Part shown: one piece after another, positions 46,375-53,828 of the stretch | Layout of the letters: each line of letters starts with the position of its first letter | How positions within the stretch are numbered: position 1 is the first letter of the stretch | NCBI RefSeq assembly: GCF_003074055.1 | Contig: NZ_CP029043.1 | Span: 930,001-994,000 of the forward strand | DNA: 64,000 nt | Direction of reading: 5' to 3' | Source of the DNA: Streptomyces nigra | Lineage (GTDB): Bacteria > Actinomycetota > Actinomycetes > Streptomycetales > Streptomycetaceae | Position numbers and translations under genes: made by a program | Notes under the pieces: model-generated | Seen by the model: only the letters and a program-made list of their open reading frames with translations | The model's database searches: none | Told to the model about the DNA's origin: nothing

Positions 46375-47136
46375 TCAGGAGGCCCGGCGCTCCGGGTCCT
46401 GGTGGATCTCCACGCCCCCGGTGTCGCCGAAGGTCAGCCGGCAGGTGTCTGCGCGGTAGGTGGCGACGGAGAGCGCGGCGGTCCGGCCGTGCGCGAGGTA
46501 GCGGGTCGTGACGACGAGCACGGGCGCGCCGGTGAGCCGGTCCAGTTCCCTGGCCTCGTCGGCACGGGCCGAGCCGAGCTCGACGGCGCTCTCCTGGCCG
46601 TCCAGCTCCAGGCGCTGCAGCTCGCGCAGCACCGCACGCGCGCGTGCCGCACCCGACGGGGCGTCGATGGCAGAGAGGTCCGGCACCGACGACTGAGGTA
46701 CGTAGAGCAGTTCGGCGGCGACCGGCTGACCGTGGGTCACCCGGGAGCGGCGGACGATGTGCACGGGGTCCTCGGCGCCGGTCACCAGCGCGTCGGCGAC
46801 CGTGGCGGGCGGCACCGCGAGGGCGCTGTCCGTGGCCTGCCAGCCGTCCTCGCCGGCCCCCGGCCAGGCGTGCTGCTCGGTGCCCACGGCCACGCCCACG
46901 CGCGGCGGGGCGACGGTCGTGCCGACACCGCGGCGGCGCTGCAGCCTGCCTTCGAGTTCGAGCTGTTCCAGTGCCTGGCGGAGCGTGGCCCGGGCGACGC
47001 CGAAACGGGCGGCCAGGTCGCGTTCGTTGGGCAGGATCTCGCCCACCGAGAACTCCGATTCCAGTGCCTCGCTGAGCACGGTCCTCAGATGCCAGTACTT
47101 CGGTTCCGGCACCGTTTCCAGTTGCGTGGTCCCCAC
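46375..47136 (-). CDS. GntR-family regulator with UTRA domain (HutC/DasR subfamily)
   Basis: 253 aa. The winged HTH (about 10-75) has KYWHLRTVLSEALESEFSVGEILPNERDLAARFGVARATLRQALEQLELEGRLQRRRGVGT in parts; the UTRA effector domain (about 95-245) ends with LSVATYRADTCRLTFGDTGG. Members respond to sugars or to histidine-pathway compounds. The chosen start is GTG 47136 with GGAGG (minus strand, 47143-47147). GTG 47202, 22 codons earlier, lies only 3 nt after the predicted transcription start and lacks a ribosome site. A TTGGT-ACCAA palindrome at the promoter suggests autoregulation. Confidence 0.87.
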   Translation of the reverse strand: MGTTQLETVPEPKYWHLRTVLSEALESEFSVGEILPNERDLAARFGVARATLRQALEQLELEGRLQRRRGVGTTVAPPRVGVAVGTEQHAWPGAGEDGWQATDSALAVPPATVADALVTGAEDPVHIVRRSRVTHGQPVAAELLYVPQSSVPDLSAIDAPSGAARARAVLRELQRLELDGQESAVELGSARADEARELDRLTGAPVLVVTTRYLAHGRTAALSVATYRADTCRLTFGDTGGVEIHQDPERRAS

Positions 47137-47204
47137 CCTGTCCTCCGCAATCGCCGTGGCCCGGCGGCGTTTCAGCGCCTTGTTTATTAAAGGTTGTTGC
47201 ACTT

Positions 47205-47246
47205 GTCAGCGACCATAGGACGGCCCTCACCCTTGGTCAATACCAA
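47205..47246 (-). promoter_or_regulatory. Promoter and GntR/UTRA-type operator of the regulator gene
   Basis: On the minus strand TTGACC (47235-47240) and TATGGT (47212-47217) are 17 nt apart, an almost consensus promoter. TTGGT-CAAT-ACCAA (47233-47246) is a perfect inverted repeat covering the -35. It resembles the TGGTnnnnACCA core of HutC/NagR/DasR-type operators. This supports negative autoregulation. Confidence 0.72.
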
Positions 47247-47301
47247 TCACCCGGGCCGCTCACGGGCTGTGAGCACGCCTTCACGAGGGGCCCACGGCCC
47301 G

Positions 47302-48186
47302 TCAGACGTCGGCGAGCACCTTGAGTTTGTCGGGATTGCGGATGACGTAGACCGTGTGGATCCGCCCGTCCCGGACGTCCACCTGGAAGACGCTGTCGGG
47401 CGCTCCGGCGGTCCGGATGAGCAGGGCGGGGCCGCCGTTGACCTCCAGGAAGTGGAACGTGGCGTCGGCGAGGCCCTTCTGTGCGACGCCGGCGAGGAAA
47501 CGGCCCACGTGGTCGGCGCTCTCCAGGATCCGCAGCGGGGCCTTGGCCTTGCCTCCGCTGTCGCCGATGAGCCGGACGTCCGGGGCGAGCAGCGACATCA
47601 GTTGCTCCAGGTCGCCGCCGGCCGCCGCGGCGAGGAACCGCTCGGTCAGATCGCGCCGCTGGACGGGGTCGACCTCGTAGCGGGGCCGCCGTTCGTCGAC
47701 GTGCCGCCGGGCGCGCCCGGCGAGCTGACGTACCGCCGCCTCGCCCCGGTCGAGCATGGCGGCGATCTCGGCGTAGGGGTAGCCGAAGGCCTCGCGCAGG
47801 ACGAACACCGCCCGCTCCAGCGGTGACAGGGACTCCAGGACGATCAGGACGGCGAGGGAGACGGAGTCGGCGAGGACGGCCCGCTCCGCGGTGTCCGGGA
47901 CGCGGTCGCCGAAGTCGGTGACGTACGGCTCGGGCAGCCACGGGCCGACATAGGTCTCGCCGCGCGCCTTGACCTGGCGCAGTCGGTCGATGGCCAGGCG
48001 GGTGGTGACGCGCACCAGGTAGGCGCGCGGCTCGCGCACCTCGGACCGATCGGCCCGGGACCAGCGCAGCCAGGCCTCCTGGACCACGTCCTCGGCGTCG
48101 GCGACCCGGCCGAGCATGCGGTAGGCGACCCCGAGGAGGACGGGGCGGTGTTCTTCGAAGACATCGGTTCCGGCGTCGGTGGTCAC
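47302..48186 (-). CDS. sigJ: ECF41-family RNA polymerase sigma factor (SigJ-like)
   Basis: 294 aa. Sigma region 2 (about 8-75: FEEHRPVLLGVAYRMLGRVADAEDVVQEAWLRW in parts) and region 4 (about 110-165: LSPLERAVFVLREAFGYPYAEIAAML) are followed by a SnoaL-like C-terminal domain (175-290) that controls activity in this class. The ECF41 markers are all present: WLPEP in the linker, DSGGK (a variant of DGGGK/R) and NPDKL near the end. The GTG at 48186 fits the domain start. ECF41 factors have no anti-sigma gene. The gene is divergent from an alpha/beta hydrolase. Confidence 0.93.
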   Translation of the reverse strand: MTTDAGTDVFEEHRPVLLGVAYRMLGRVADAEDVVQEAWLRWSRADRSEVREPRAYLVRVTTRLAIDRLRQVKARGETYVGPWLPEPYVTDFGDRVPDTAERAVLADSVSLAVLIVLESLSPLERAVFVLREAFGYPYAEIAAMLDRGEAAVRQLAGRARRHVDERRPRYEVDPVQRRDLTERFLAAAAGGDLEQLMSLLAPDVRLIGDSGGKAKAPLRILESADHVGRFLAGVAQKGLADATFHFLEVNGGPALLIRTAGAPDSVFQVDVRDGRIHTVYVIRNPDKLKVLADV

Positions 48187-48411
48187 GGCTCCATCCCAGC
48201 CGACGGGGTGGGACGTGTCCAGGCGATACGGGCGGGCGGGCACGTGATGTCCGTCCCGATCGCGGGGGCCGGAAGTGGGCTCAGCATGCGGACGGATGAC
48301 GTCCGGGTGGGGTGGTGCACGCCGGGGTCTACCCGTCGGTAGCAATTGCTGACAAGCTGTCTACGGCCGTCCGTCGGCGTGTCCAGCCGGGTTCAGAGTA
48401 GGAGCACCGTC

Positions 48412-49242
48412 ATGTCCGCCACCGTCTCCTTCCAGGTCGCGTCGCCAGCCGGGCCGCGCGACGTGACCGTCGACTACGCGCGCGTGGGCCGCGGCGAACC
48501 GCTGCTCCTGCTGCACGGCATCGGTCACCACCGGCAGGTCTGGGACCCGGTGCTCGACATCCTGGCGACCGAACGTGACGTCATCACGGTGGACCTGCCC
48601 GGCTTCGGCACCTCCCCCGGCCTGCCGGACGGGCTCGCCTACGACCTGGCCACGACGACGGCCGTGTTCGGCGCGTTCTGCGAGGCAATGGAGCTGGACC
48701 GTCCGCATGTGGTGGGCAACTCGCTGGGCGGCCTGATCGCGCTGGAGCTCGGACGCGAGAAGCTCGCCCGGTCCGTCACGGCCCTGTCCCCCGCGGGTTT
48801 CTGGTCCCCGGCCGAGCGGCGCTACGCGTTCGGCGTGCTCCTCGCCATGCGGCACATCTCCCGGCGGATGCCGCTGCCGGTGGTCGAGCGCCTGTCCCGG
48901 TCGGCGGCCGGCCGTACGGCCCTGACCAGCACGATCTACGCCCGTCCGGGTCGCCGTTCACCCGAGGCGGTGGTCGCCGAGACGCTCGCGCTGGCCGGGG
49001 CCACGGGCTTCGACCAGACGTTGCGGTCCGGCCGGGCCGTCCAGTTCCTGGACGACATCCCCGACGTCCCGGTGACCGTGGCCTGGGGCAGCCGGGACCG
49101 GCTGCTCATCCCCCGTCAGGGCGTGCGCGCCAAGCGCGTCATCCCCAAGGCGCGGCTCGTCCGGCTGCCCGGCTGCGGCCACTGCCCGATGAACGACGAC
49201 CCGGCCCTCGTCGCGCGCGTCATCCTCGACGGCAGCCGCTGA
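48412..49242 (+). CDS. Alpha/beta hydrolase
   Basis: 276 aa. LLLLHGIGHHRQVWDPVL is the oxyanion-hole region, GNSLGGL the nucleophile elbow (Ser near 103), WGSRDRLL holds the acid Asp and LPGCGHCPM the His. No signal peptide. AGGAG precedes the ATG at 48412. It is divergent from the ECF41 sigma factor and may belong to its regulon, although ECF41 partners are usually carboxymuconolactone decarboxylases or oxidoreductases. GACA-AGC-TGTC (48351-48361) is a small palindrome in the gap. Its last 285 nt are antisense to the 3' part of the EamA frame. Confidence 0.88.
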   Translation: MSATVSFQVASPAGPRDVTVDYARVGRGEPLLLLHGIGHHRQVWDPVLDILATERDVITVDLPGFGTSPGLPDGLAYDLATTTAVFGAFCEAMELDRPHVVGNSLGGLIALELGREKLARSVTALSPAGFWSPAERRYAFGVLLAMRHISRRMPLPVVERLSRSAAGRTALTSTIYARPGRRSPEAVVAETLALAGATGFDQTLRSGRAVQFLDDIPDVPVTVAWGSRDRLLIPRQGVRAKRVIPKARLVRLPGCGHCPMNDDPALVARVILDGSR

Positions 49243-50121
49243 CCGGCGCCGCGGCCTGAGCGCGCCGGAGCCCAGGGCGACCCCGGCACCGACCAGGGCG
49301 CTGCCGACGGCCTGGACGGCGCCGTACGAGCCCGTCCCGGCCAGCGGGGCGGTGCAGGCGGCGGCCACCGGGATGAGCCCCGAGAAGAGCGTGGCCCGCT
49401 CGGCGCCGATCCGCTGCATGCCCATGTACCAGCACACGAAACCGACGACGGTGACGATCGCCGCCTGCCACAGCAGCGCGGCGGTCTCGGTCGCGTCGGG
49501 CCGGGGCAGCCACGCGGTGCCGTCCACGAGGAGTCCGACCACCGCGGCCTGGACCGCCGCGACGCCGCAGACCGTCGCGGACAGCAGCCGTGGCCCGAGG
49601 GGCCGCAGGACGGGCACGGCGAGGACCGCGAAGCCCACCTCGCCGACCAGGGCGCACACCGAGAAGGCGATCCCGGCGGCGTCCGTGCGGCCCCAGCCCT
49701 GCACCGTGAAGGCACCGACCGCGACGAGCGCCGCCCCGTACAGGACGGCCCGTTGCGGGCGGCGGCCGTCCAGGAGGGGGACGAGGACGGCCACGACCAC
49801 CGGCGCGCAGCCGACGAACACGCCGGGGACGGCGGGCTCCGCGGTGCGTTCGGCGGCCAGGACGGCCAGGTTGAAACCGACCATGCCGACGGCGGCGAGC
49901 ACTGCGAGGCGCGTCCACTGACGGGCCGTGAGCGCCCGCAGCCGGGCAGTGGCGCCGCGGCCGGCGAGCGGGACCAGCAGCACGCCGGCGAGCGCGTAGC
50001 GCAGGAACTGGCCGCCGGCGTACGGGTAGTCGCCGAGCAGGCTGTTGGCGGTGAAGGATCCTCCGACGAGGACACAGGCGAGCGCGGCGAGCAGGGCGCC
50101 GCGCGTGGTGGTGGCGTTCAT
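48958..50121 (-). CDS. EamA/DMT-family transporter with an unusual C-terminal extension
   Basis: The frame encodes 387 aa. Residues 1-285 are a normal ten-helix drug/metabolite transporter with two EamA repeats (GSFTANSLLGDYPYAGGQFLRYALAG; GERATLFSGLIPVAAACTAPLAG in parts). A further 100 residues are His/Pro/Gly-rich, low in hydrophobicity, and coincide with the antisense of the hydrolase gene. The family normally ends near GVALGSG, about 49265. A +1 shift there would end at 49220. So either the annotated stop is artificial or the gene truly overlaps by 285 nt. The ATG at 50121 is 47 nt from the divergent MocR gene. Confidence 0.8.
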   Translation of the reverse strand: MNATTTRGALLAALACVLVGGSFTANSLLGDYPYAGGQFLRYALAGVLLVPLAGRGATARLRALTARQWTRLAVLAAVGMVGFNLAVLAAERTAEPAVPGVFVGCAPVVVAVLVPLLDGRRPQRAVLYGAALVAVGAFTVQGWGRTDAAGIAFSVCALVGEVGFAVLAVPVLRPLGPRLLSATVCGVAAVQAAVVGLLVDGTAWLPRPDATETAALLWQAAIVTVVGFVCWYMGMQRIGAERATLFSGLIPVAAACTAPLAGTGSYGAVQAVGSALVGAGVALGSGALRPRRRSAAAVEDDARDEGRVVVHRAVAAAGQPDEPRLGDDALGAHALTGDEQPVPAAPGHGHRDVGDVVQELDGPAGPQRLVEARGPGQRERLGDHRLG

Positions 50122-50168
50122 GGCAGTGACGCTAGGAACGGCGGCGGCCCGGTTTAAGGTCCACTTCC

Positions 50169-51662
50169 ATGACGTCATCGGGGACCAATTCCGCACGGCC
50201 CTCTCCTGCGTCCGGCGCGGACGGCTCGCCGGGCGAGGCGCACTCACCCGCCTGGGAGGTGCTGCTGCCCGCCGTCGAGGCGCCCGCACGCGCGCGTGGG
50301 CGGTCGTTGCGGGAGGCGTTGCGCGAGGCGGTGCGGTCGGGGCGGCTGGCGCCGGGCACCCGGTTGCCGTCGAGCCGCGATCTCGCCGCCGACCTCGGGG
50401 TGTCGCGCGGGCTGATCACCGAGGCGTACGAGCAGCTGACGGCGGAGGGGTATCTGCGCAGCGGCCGGGGCGCCGGGACCTGGGTCGGGGGTGCCACGCG
50501 GGCCGCGCCGCCCCGCGCGCGTGACCACGCGCCACGCCCCGCCGGGGACCTGGCCGACTTCGTGCCCGGCACCCCGGACGTCTCGCTGTTCCCACGGGCC
50601 TCCTGGGCGGCGGCGCAGCGCTCTGTACTGGCCGAACTCCCCCACCAGGAACTGGGCTACCCGGATCCGCGCGGGCTGCCCCGGCTGCGGACCGCGCTGG
50701 CCGCGCTCCTGGCGCGGCGCCGGGGCGTGGTCGCCGACCCCGAGCGGATCGTGGTGCTGTCCGGGGTGTCGCAGGCCATGGCGGTGCTCGGCTCCGTGCT
50801 GCACGCGCGCGGGATCCGCGAGGTCGGCGTCGAGGACCCGGGGAGCCCGCAGCACGCCGGCCTGTACGCCGCCGCCGGGGTGCGGGCCGTGCCGCTGCCA
50901 TTGGACGGCGAGGGGCCGGCCCTGGGGCCGTTGCGGGAGTCGGGGGTGCGGTGCCTGGTCACGACACCCGCGCACCAGTTCCCGACGGGCATCGCCTGTT
51001 CGGCCCGGCGCCGCGCCCAACTGCTGGACTGGGCGCGGGAGGTGGACGGGTTCGTGCTGGAGGACGACTACGACGGCGACTTCCGGTACGACCGGGCACC
51101 CGTGGGCGCGCTCCAGGGGCTCGACCCGGAACGGGTCGCCTACAGCGGCTCGGTCAGCAAGTCCCTCGCGCCCGGACTGCGGCTCGGCTGGCTGCTGGTG
51201 CCGGAGGCGCTGGCCGAGGAGGTCGTCGAGCGCAAGCGGACCATGGACCTCGGTCATCCCACGCTCGACCAGGCGGTGTTCGCGCGGTTCGTGGAGCGCG
51301 GGGACTACGACCGGCAATTGCGCCGCTGCCAGCGCGCGTACCGGGAGCGCCGCGACACGCTCGTCGAGGCGCTCGGCACGCACTTCCCTGGCACCCGGGT
51401 CACCGGTATCGCCGCCGGTCTGCACGTCATCGCGGCCCTGCCGGCGCGGTACGGCCCCGAGGAACGGTTCCTCGCGCGCGTGGCGCAGGCCGGGGTGGCC
51501 GTACGCCCTCTGACGCACTACACGCACGCGCGTGCCGGGGAGGACGGGGAGGAGCCGGGGGTACGGCTGGTGCTGGGGTACGCGCACCTGCCGCCCGGGC
51601 GGATACGGGCGGGGGTGGGGCTGATGGCGGGGGCGGTGGGAGCGGGAGGGCCCGGCCGGTGA
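50169..51662 (+). CDS. MocR/PdxR-type regulator (GntR HTH fused to aminotransferase-like domain)
   Basis: 497 aa. A GntR winged HTH (about 40-105: LREALREAVRSGRLAPGTRLPSSRDLAADLGVSRGLITEAYEQLTAEGYL in parts) is joined by a linker to a type I PLP domain (130-480) with GYPDPRGLPRLRTALA, the cofactor Lys in YSGSVSKSLAPGLRLGW and TPAHQFPTG. MocR proteins sense PLP or amino compounds and often control a divergent transporter, which fits the EamA gene. GGTCCACTT in the 47-nt gap resembles MocR direct-repeat sites. The last 18 codons lie in the first unit of a 64-bp tandem array. Confidence 0.9.
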   Translation: MTSSGTNSARPSPASGADGSPGEAHSPAWEVLLPAVEAPARARGRSLREALREAVRSGRLAPGTRLPSSRDLAADLGVSRGLITEAYEQLTAEGYLRSGRGAGTWVGGATRAAPPRARDHAPRPAGDLADFVPGTPDVSLFPRASWAAAQRSVLAELPHQELGYPDPRGLPRLRTALAALLARRRGVVADPERIVVLSGVSQAMAVLGSVLHARGIREVGVEDPGSPQHAGLYAAAGVRAVPLPLDGEGPALGPLRESGVRCLVTTPAHQFPTGIACSARRRAQLLDWAREVDGFVLEDDYDGDFRYDRAPVGALQGLDPERVAYSGSVSKSLAPGLRLGWLLVPEALAEEVVERKRTMDLGHPTLDQAVFARFVERGDYDRQLRRCQRAYRERRDTLVEALGTHFPGTRVTGIAAGLHVIAALPARYGPEERFLARVAQAGVAVRPLTHYTHARAGEDGEEPGVRLVLGYAHLPPGRIRAGVGLMAGAVGAGGPGR

Positions 51663-51960
51663 CCTTTCTCGGGCGGGGGTGGGGCTGATGGCGGGGGCGG
51701 TGGGAGCGGGAGGGCCCGGCCGGTGACCTTTCTCGGGCGGGGGTGGGGCTGATGGCGGGGGCGGTGGGAGCGGGAGGGCCCGGCCGGTGACCTTTCTCGG
51801 GCGGGGGTGGGGCTGATGGCGGGGGCGGTGGGAGCGGGAGCGCTCGGCCGGTGACCCTCCTCGGTGCGGTGGGAGCGGAACGGTGAGGCCGGTGACCCTT
51901 CTCGGGCGGAGGTGGAGCTGGTGGCGGGAGCGCACGAGCTCGGCCGGTGATCTCCCTCGC
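51607..51960 (+). repeat. 64-bp G-rich tandem array at the 3' end of the mocR gene
   Basis: Four nearly identical units start at 51607, 51671, 51735 and 51799 (period exactly 64), followed by two degenerate copies to about 51960. The first unit encodes the C-terminus and TGA of the MocR protein. Each full unit contains GGGGG-CGGT-GGG-AGC-GGG-A-GGG, a four-run G-quadruplex motif (51629-51650 in unit 1) on the coding strand. 64 is not a multiple of 3 and no unit carries a gene. The remainder of the gap (to 52113) has no gene. Confidence 0.92.
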
Positions 51961-52113
51961 GCGGCCGGAACCACGCGGCGCCTGGGCCGTTCGGTCGACG
52001 CCCGGTTCCCTCCCGGCGGGACCGGTTGTTCACTTGTGGTTTCCGTGAATGCCCAGGCGCACCAGTAGTTGTGGCTCTGCACACCGGCCGGATCACGTCC
52101 CTGGAGGCTTGCC

Positions 52114-53685
52114 ATGTCCCTTCCGCTCCCGGACCGCCGCGGCGTTCTGCGCGGCTCGCTGGCCGCGTCGGCGGCCCTCACCCTGCCCACGGCCCTGGGC
52201 TCCGCACCGGCCTTCGCCCGGGCGGGGCGGCCGCGAGCGGGCTGGGGTGTGCAGACGGGCGATGTGACGACGGACTCGGGACTGGTGTGGGTGCGCTCGG
52301 ACCGCCCGGCCCGGATGATCGTCGAGACGTCGGCGACCGAGTCGTTCCGCAGGACACGCAGATGGCACGGCCCGCTGCTGGGCCCCGGCACCGACCTCAC
52401 CGGTACGACGCGGCTGCACGGCCTGCCCGCCGGGGAGCAGATCCACTACCGGGTGCTGCTCGCCGACCCGGACGATCCGCGCCGCACCGGGGAGCCCGTC
52501 GCCGGCACGTTCCGCACGGCCTCCGCCCGGCGCCGGGACGGTGTGCGATTCCTGTGGTCCGGCGATCTGGCCGGGCAGGGCTGGGGCATCAACCCGGACT
52601 TCGGCGGCTACCGCATCTACGAGGCGATGGCCCGGCTGGACCCCGACTTCTTCCTGTGCAGCGGCGACAACATCTACGCCGACGGGCCGATCGGCTCCTC
52701 GGTCACCCTGCCCGACGGCAGCGTCTGGCGGAACGTCACCACCGAGGAGAAGTCCAAGGTGGCGGAGACGCTGGCCGAGTTCCGGGGAGCCTTCCGCTAC
52801 AACCTGCTCGACACGAACCTCAGACGGTTCAACGCCCAGGTGCCGTCCATCGTGCAGTGGGACGACCACGAGGTGCTGAACAACTGGTACCCGGGTGAGA
52901 TCCTCACCGACGCCCGCTACACGGAGAAGAACGTCGACGTCCTCGCGGCGCGGGCCCGGCGGGCGTTCTCGGAGTACTTCCCCGTGGCGACTCTGCGCCG
53001 CCCGTCGGGGCGCGTCCACCGGGTCGTCCACCACGGCCCGCTGCTCGACGTGTTCGTGCTCGACATGCGCTCCTACCGCAACGCCAACTCCCCCGGCACC
53101 CAGCCCACGGATCCGCAGGGCATCCTCGGCGCCGAGCAACTGGCGTGGCTCAAGCGGGAGCTGTCGCGTTCGCGGGCGGTGTGGAAGGTGATCGCCTCGG
53201 ACATGCCGCTGGGCCTGGTGGTGCCGGACACCGGGGACGGCAGGCCGGACGTCGAGGCGGTGGCGCAGGGCGATCCGGGCGCCCCGCTGGGACGGGAACT
53301 GCAGATCGCCGAGCTGCTGCGGTTCATCAAGCACCGGCGGATCACGGGCACGGTGTGGCTGACCGCCGACGTGCACCACACCTCCGCGCAGCACTACCGG
53401 CCGGAGCGGGCGGCTTTCAACGACTTCGAGCCGTTCTGGGAGTTCGTCTCGGGACCGCTCAACGCGGGTGCGTTCCCGGCGACCCGGCTCGACGGCACCT
53501 TCGGCCCGGAGCGGGTCTTCCTCAAGGCCCCGACGGTGTCCAACGTCTCCCCCGCCGGCGGCTACCAGTTCTTCGGCGAGGTCGAGATCGACGGCGACAG
53601 CGGCGAGCTGACGGTGCGGCTGCGTGAGGCGGACGGCACCGTGCTGTTCACCAAGGTCCTGCAGCCGGGCCGCGTCGGTCAGTGA
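52114..53685 (+). CDS. phoD: Secreted PhoD-type alkaline phosphatase/phosphodiesterase
   Basis: 523 aa. The Tat signal has DRRGVLRGSLAASAALTLPTALGSAPAFA (in parts; twin Arg at residues 8-9). A fibronectin-like N-domain is followed by the PhoD metallophosphatase: LWSGDLAGQGWGIN, FFLCSGDNIYADGPI, VQWDDHEVLNNWYPGE, DMRSYRNAN and LTADVHHTSA, which supply the metal-binding Asp, Asn and His residues. It should hydrolyse phosphate esters or diesters outside the cell. The ATG at 52114 has GGAGG at 52103-52107. No obvious PHO box was recognised in the repeat-filled upstream region. Confidence 0.92.
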   Translation: MSLPLPDRRGVLRGSLAASAALTLPTALGSAPAFARAGRPRAGWGVQTGDVTTDSGLVWVRSDRPARMIVETSATESFRRTRRWHGPLLGPGTDLTGTTRLHGLPAGEQIHYRVLLADPDDPRRTGEPVAGTFRTASARRRDGVRFLWSGDLAGQGWGINPDFGGYRIYEAMARLDPDFFLCSGDNIYADGPIGSSVTLPDGSVWRNVTTEEKSKVAETLAEFRGAFRYNLLDTNLRRFNAQVPSIVQWDDHEVLNNWYPGEILTDARYTEKNVDVLAARARRAFSEYFPVATLRRPSGRVHRVVHHGPLLDVFVLDMRSYRNANSPGTQPTDPQGILGAEQLAWLKRELSRSRAVWKVIASDMPLGLVVPDTGDGRPDVEAVAQGDPGAPLGRELQIAELLRFIKHRRITGTVWLTADVHHTSAQHYRPERAAFNDFEPFWEFVSGPLNAGAFPATRLDGTFGPERVFLKAPTVSNVSPAGGYQFFGEVEIDGDSGELTVRLREADGTVLFTKVLQPGRVGQ

Positions 53686-53704
53686 CTCCTCTACCCTGGG
53701 AGAT

Positions 53705-53741
53705 GTGTCGCGCACCGGTGTCATCCCACGGTGCGCGGCAC
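53705..53741 (+). terminator. Terminator after phoD
   Basis: A 13-bp stem with one G-T wobble (GTGTCGCGCACCG pairing with CGGTGCGCGGCAC) closes an 11-nt loop, 19 nt after the phoD stop. Confidence 0.8.
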
Positions 53742-53828
53742 GGCCCCCGAATGCCGCAACACCGGTGATCCGGCGGTGTCTTCGCAGATCGGGGCCCGTT
53801 GTCAGTGGTGGCCTCTACGGTCTTTCCC

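Noticed and set aside
47302..48345. 53-residue N-terminal extension of the ECF41 sigma factor
   Set aside because: It is Pro/Arg/His-rich, without homology, and GTG 48186 gives the normal region 2 start.
51607..51960. CRISPR-like periodicity in the 64-bp array
   Set aside because: The whole unit is repeated with no unique spacers, and no cas genes are near; the same applies to the bioD array.
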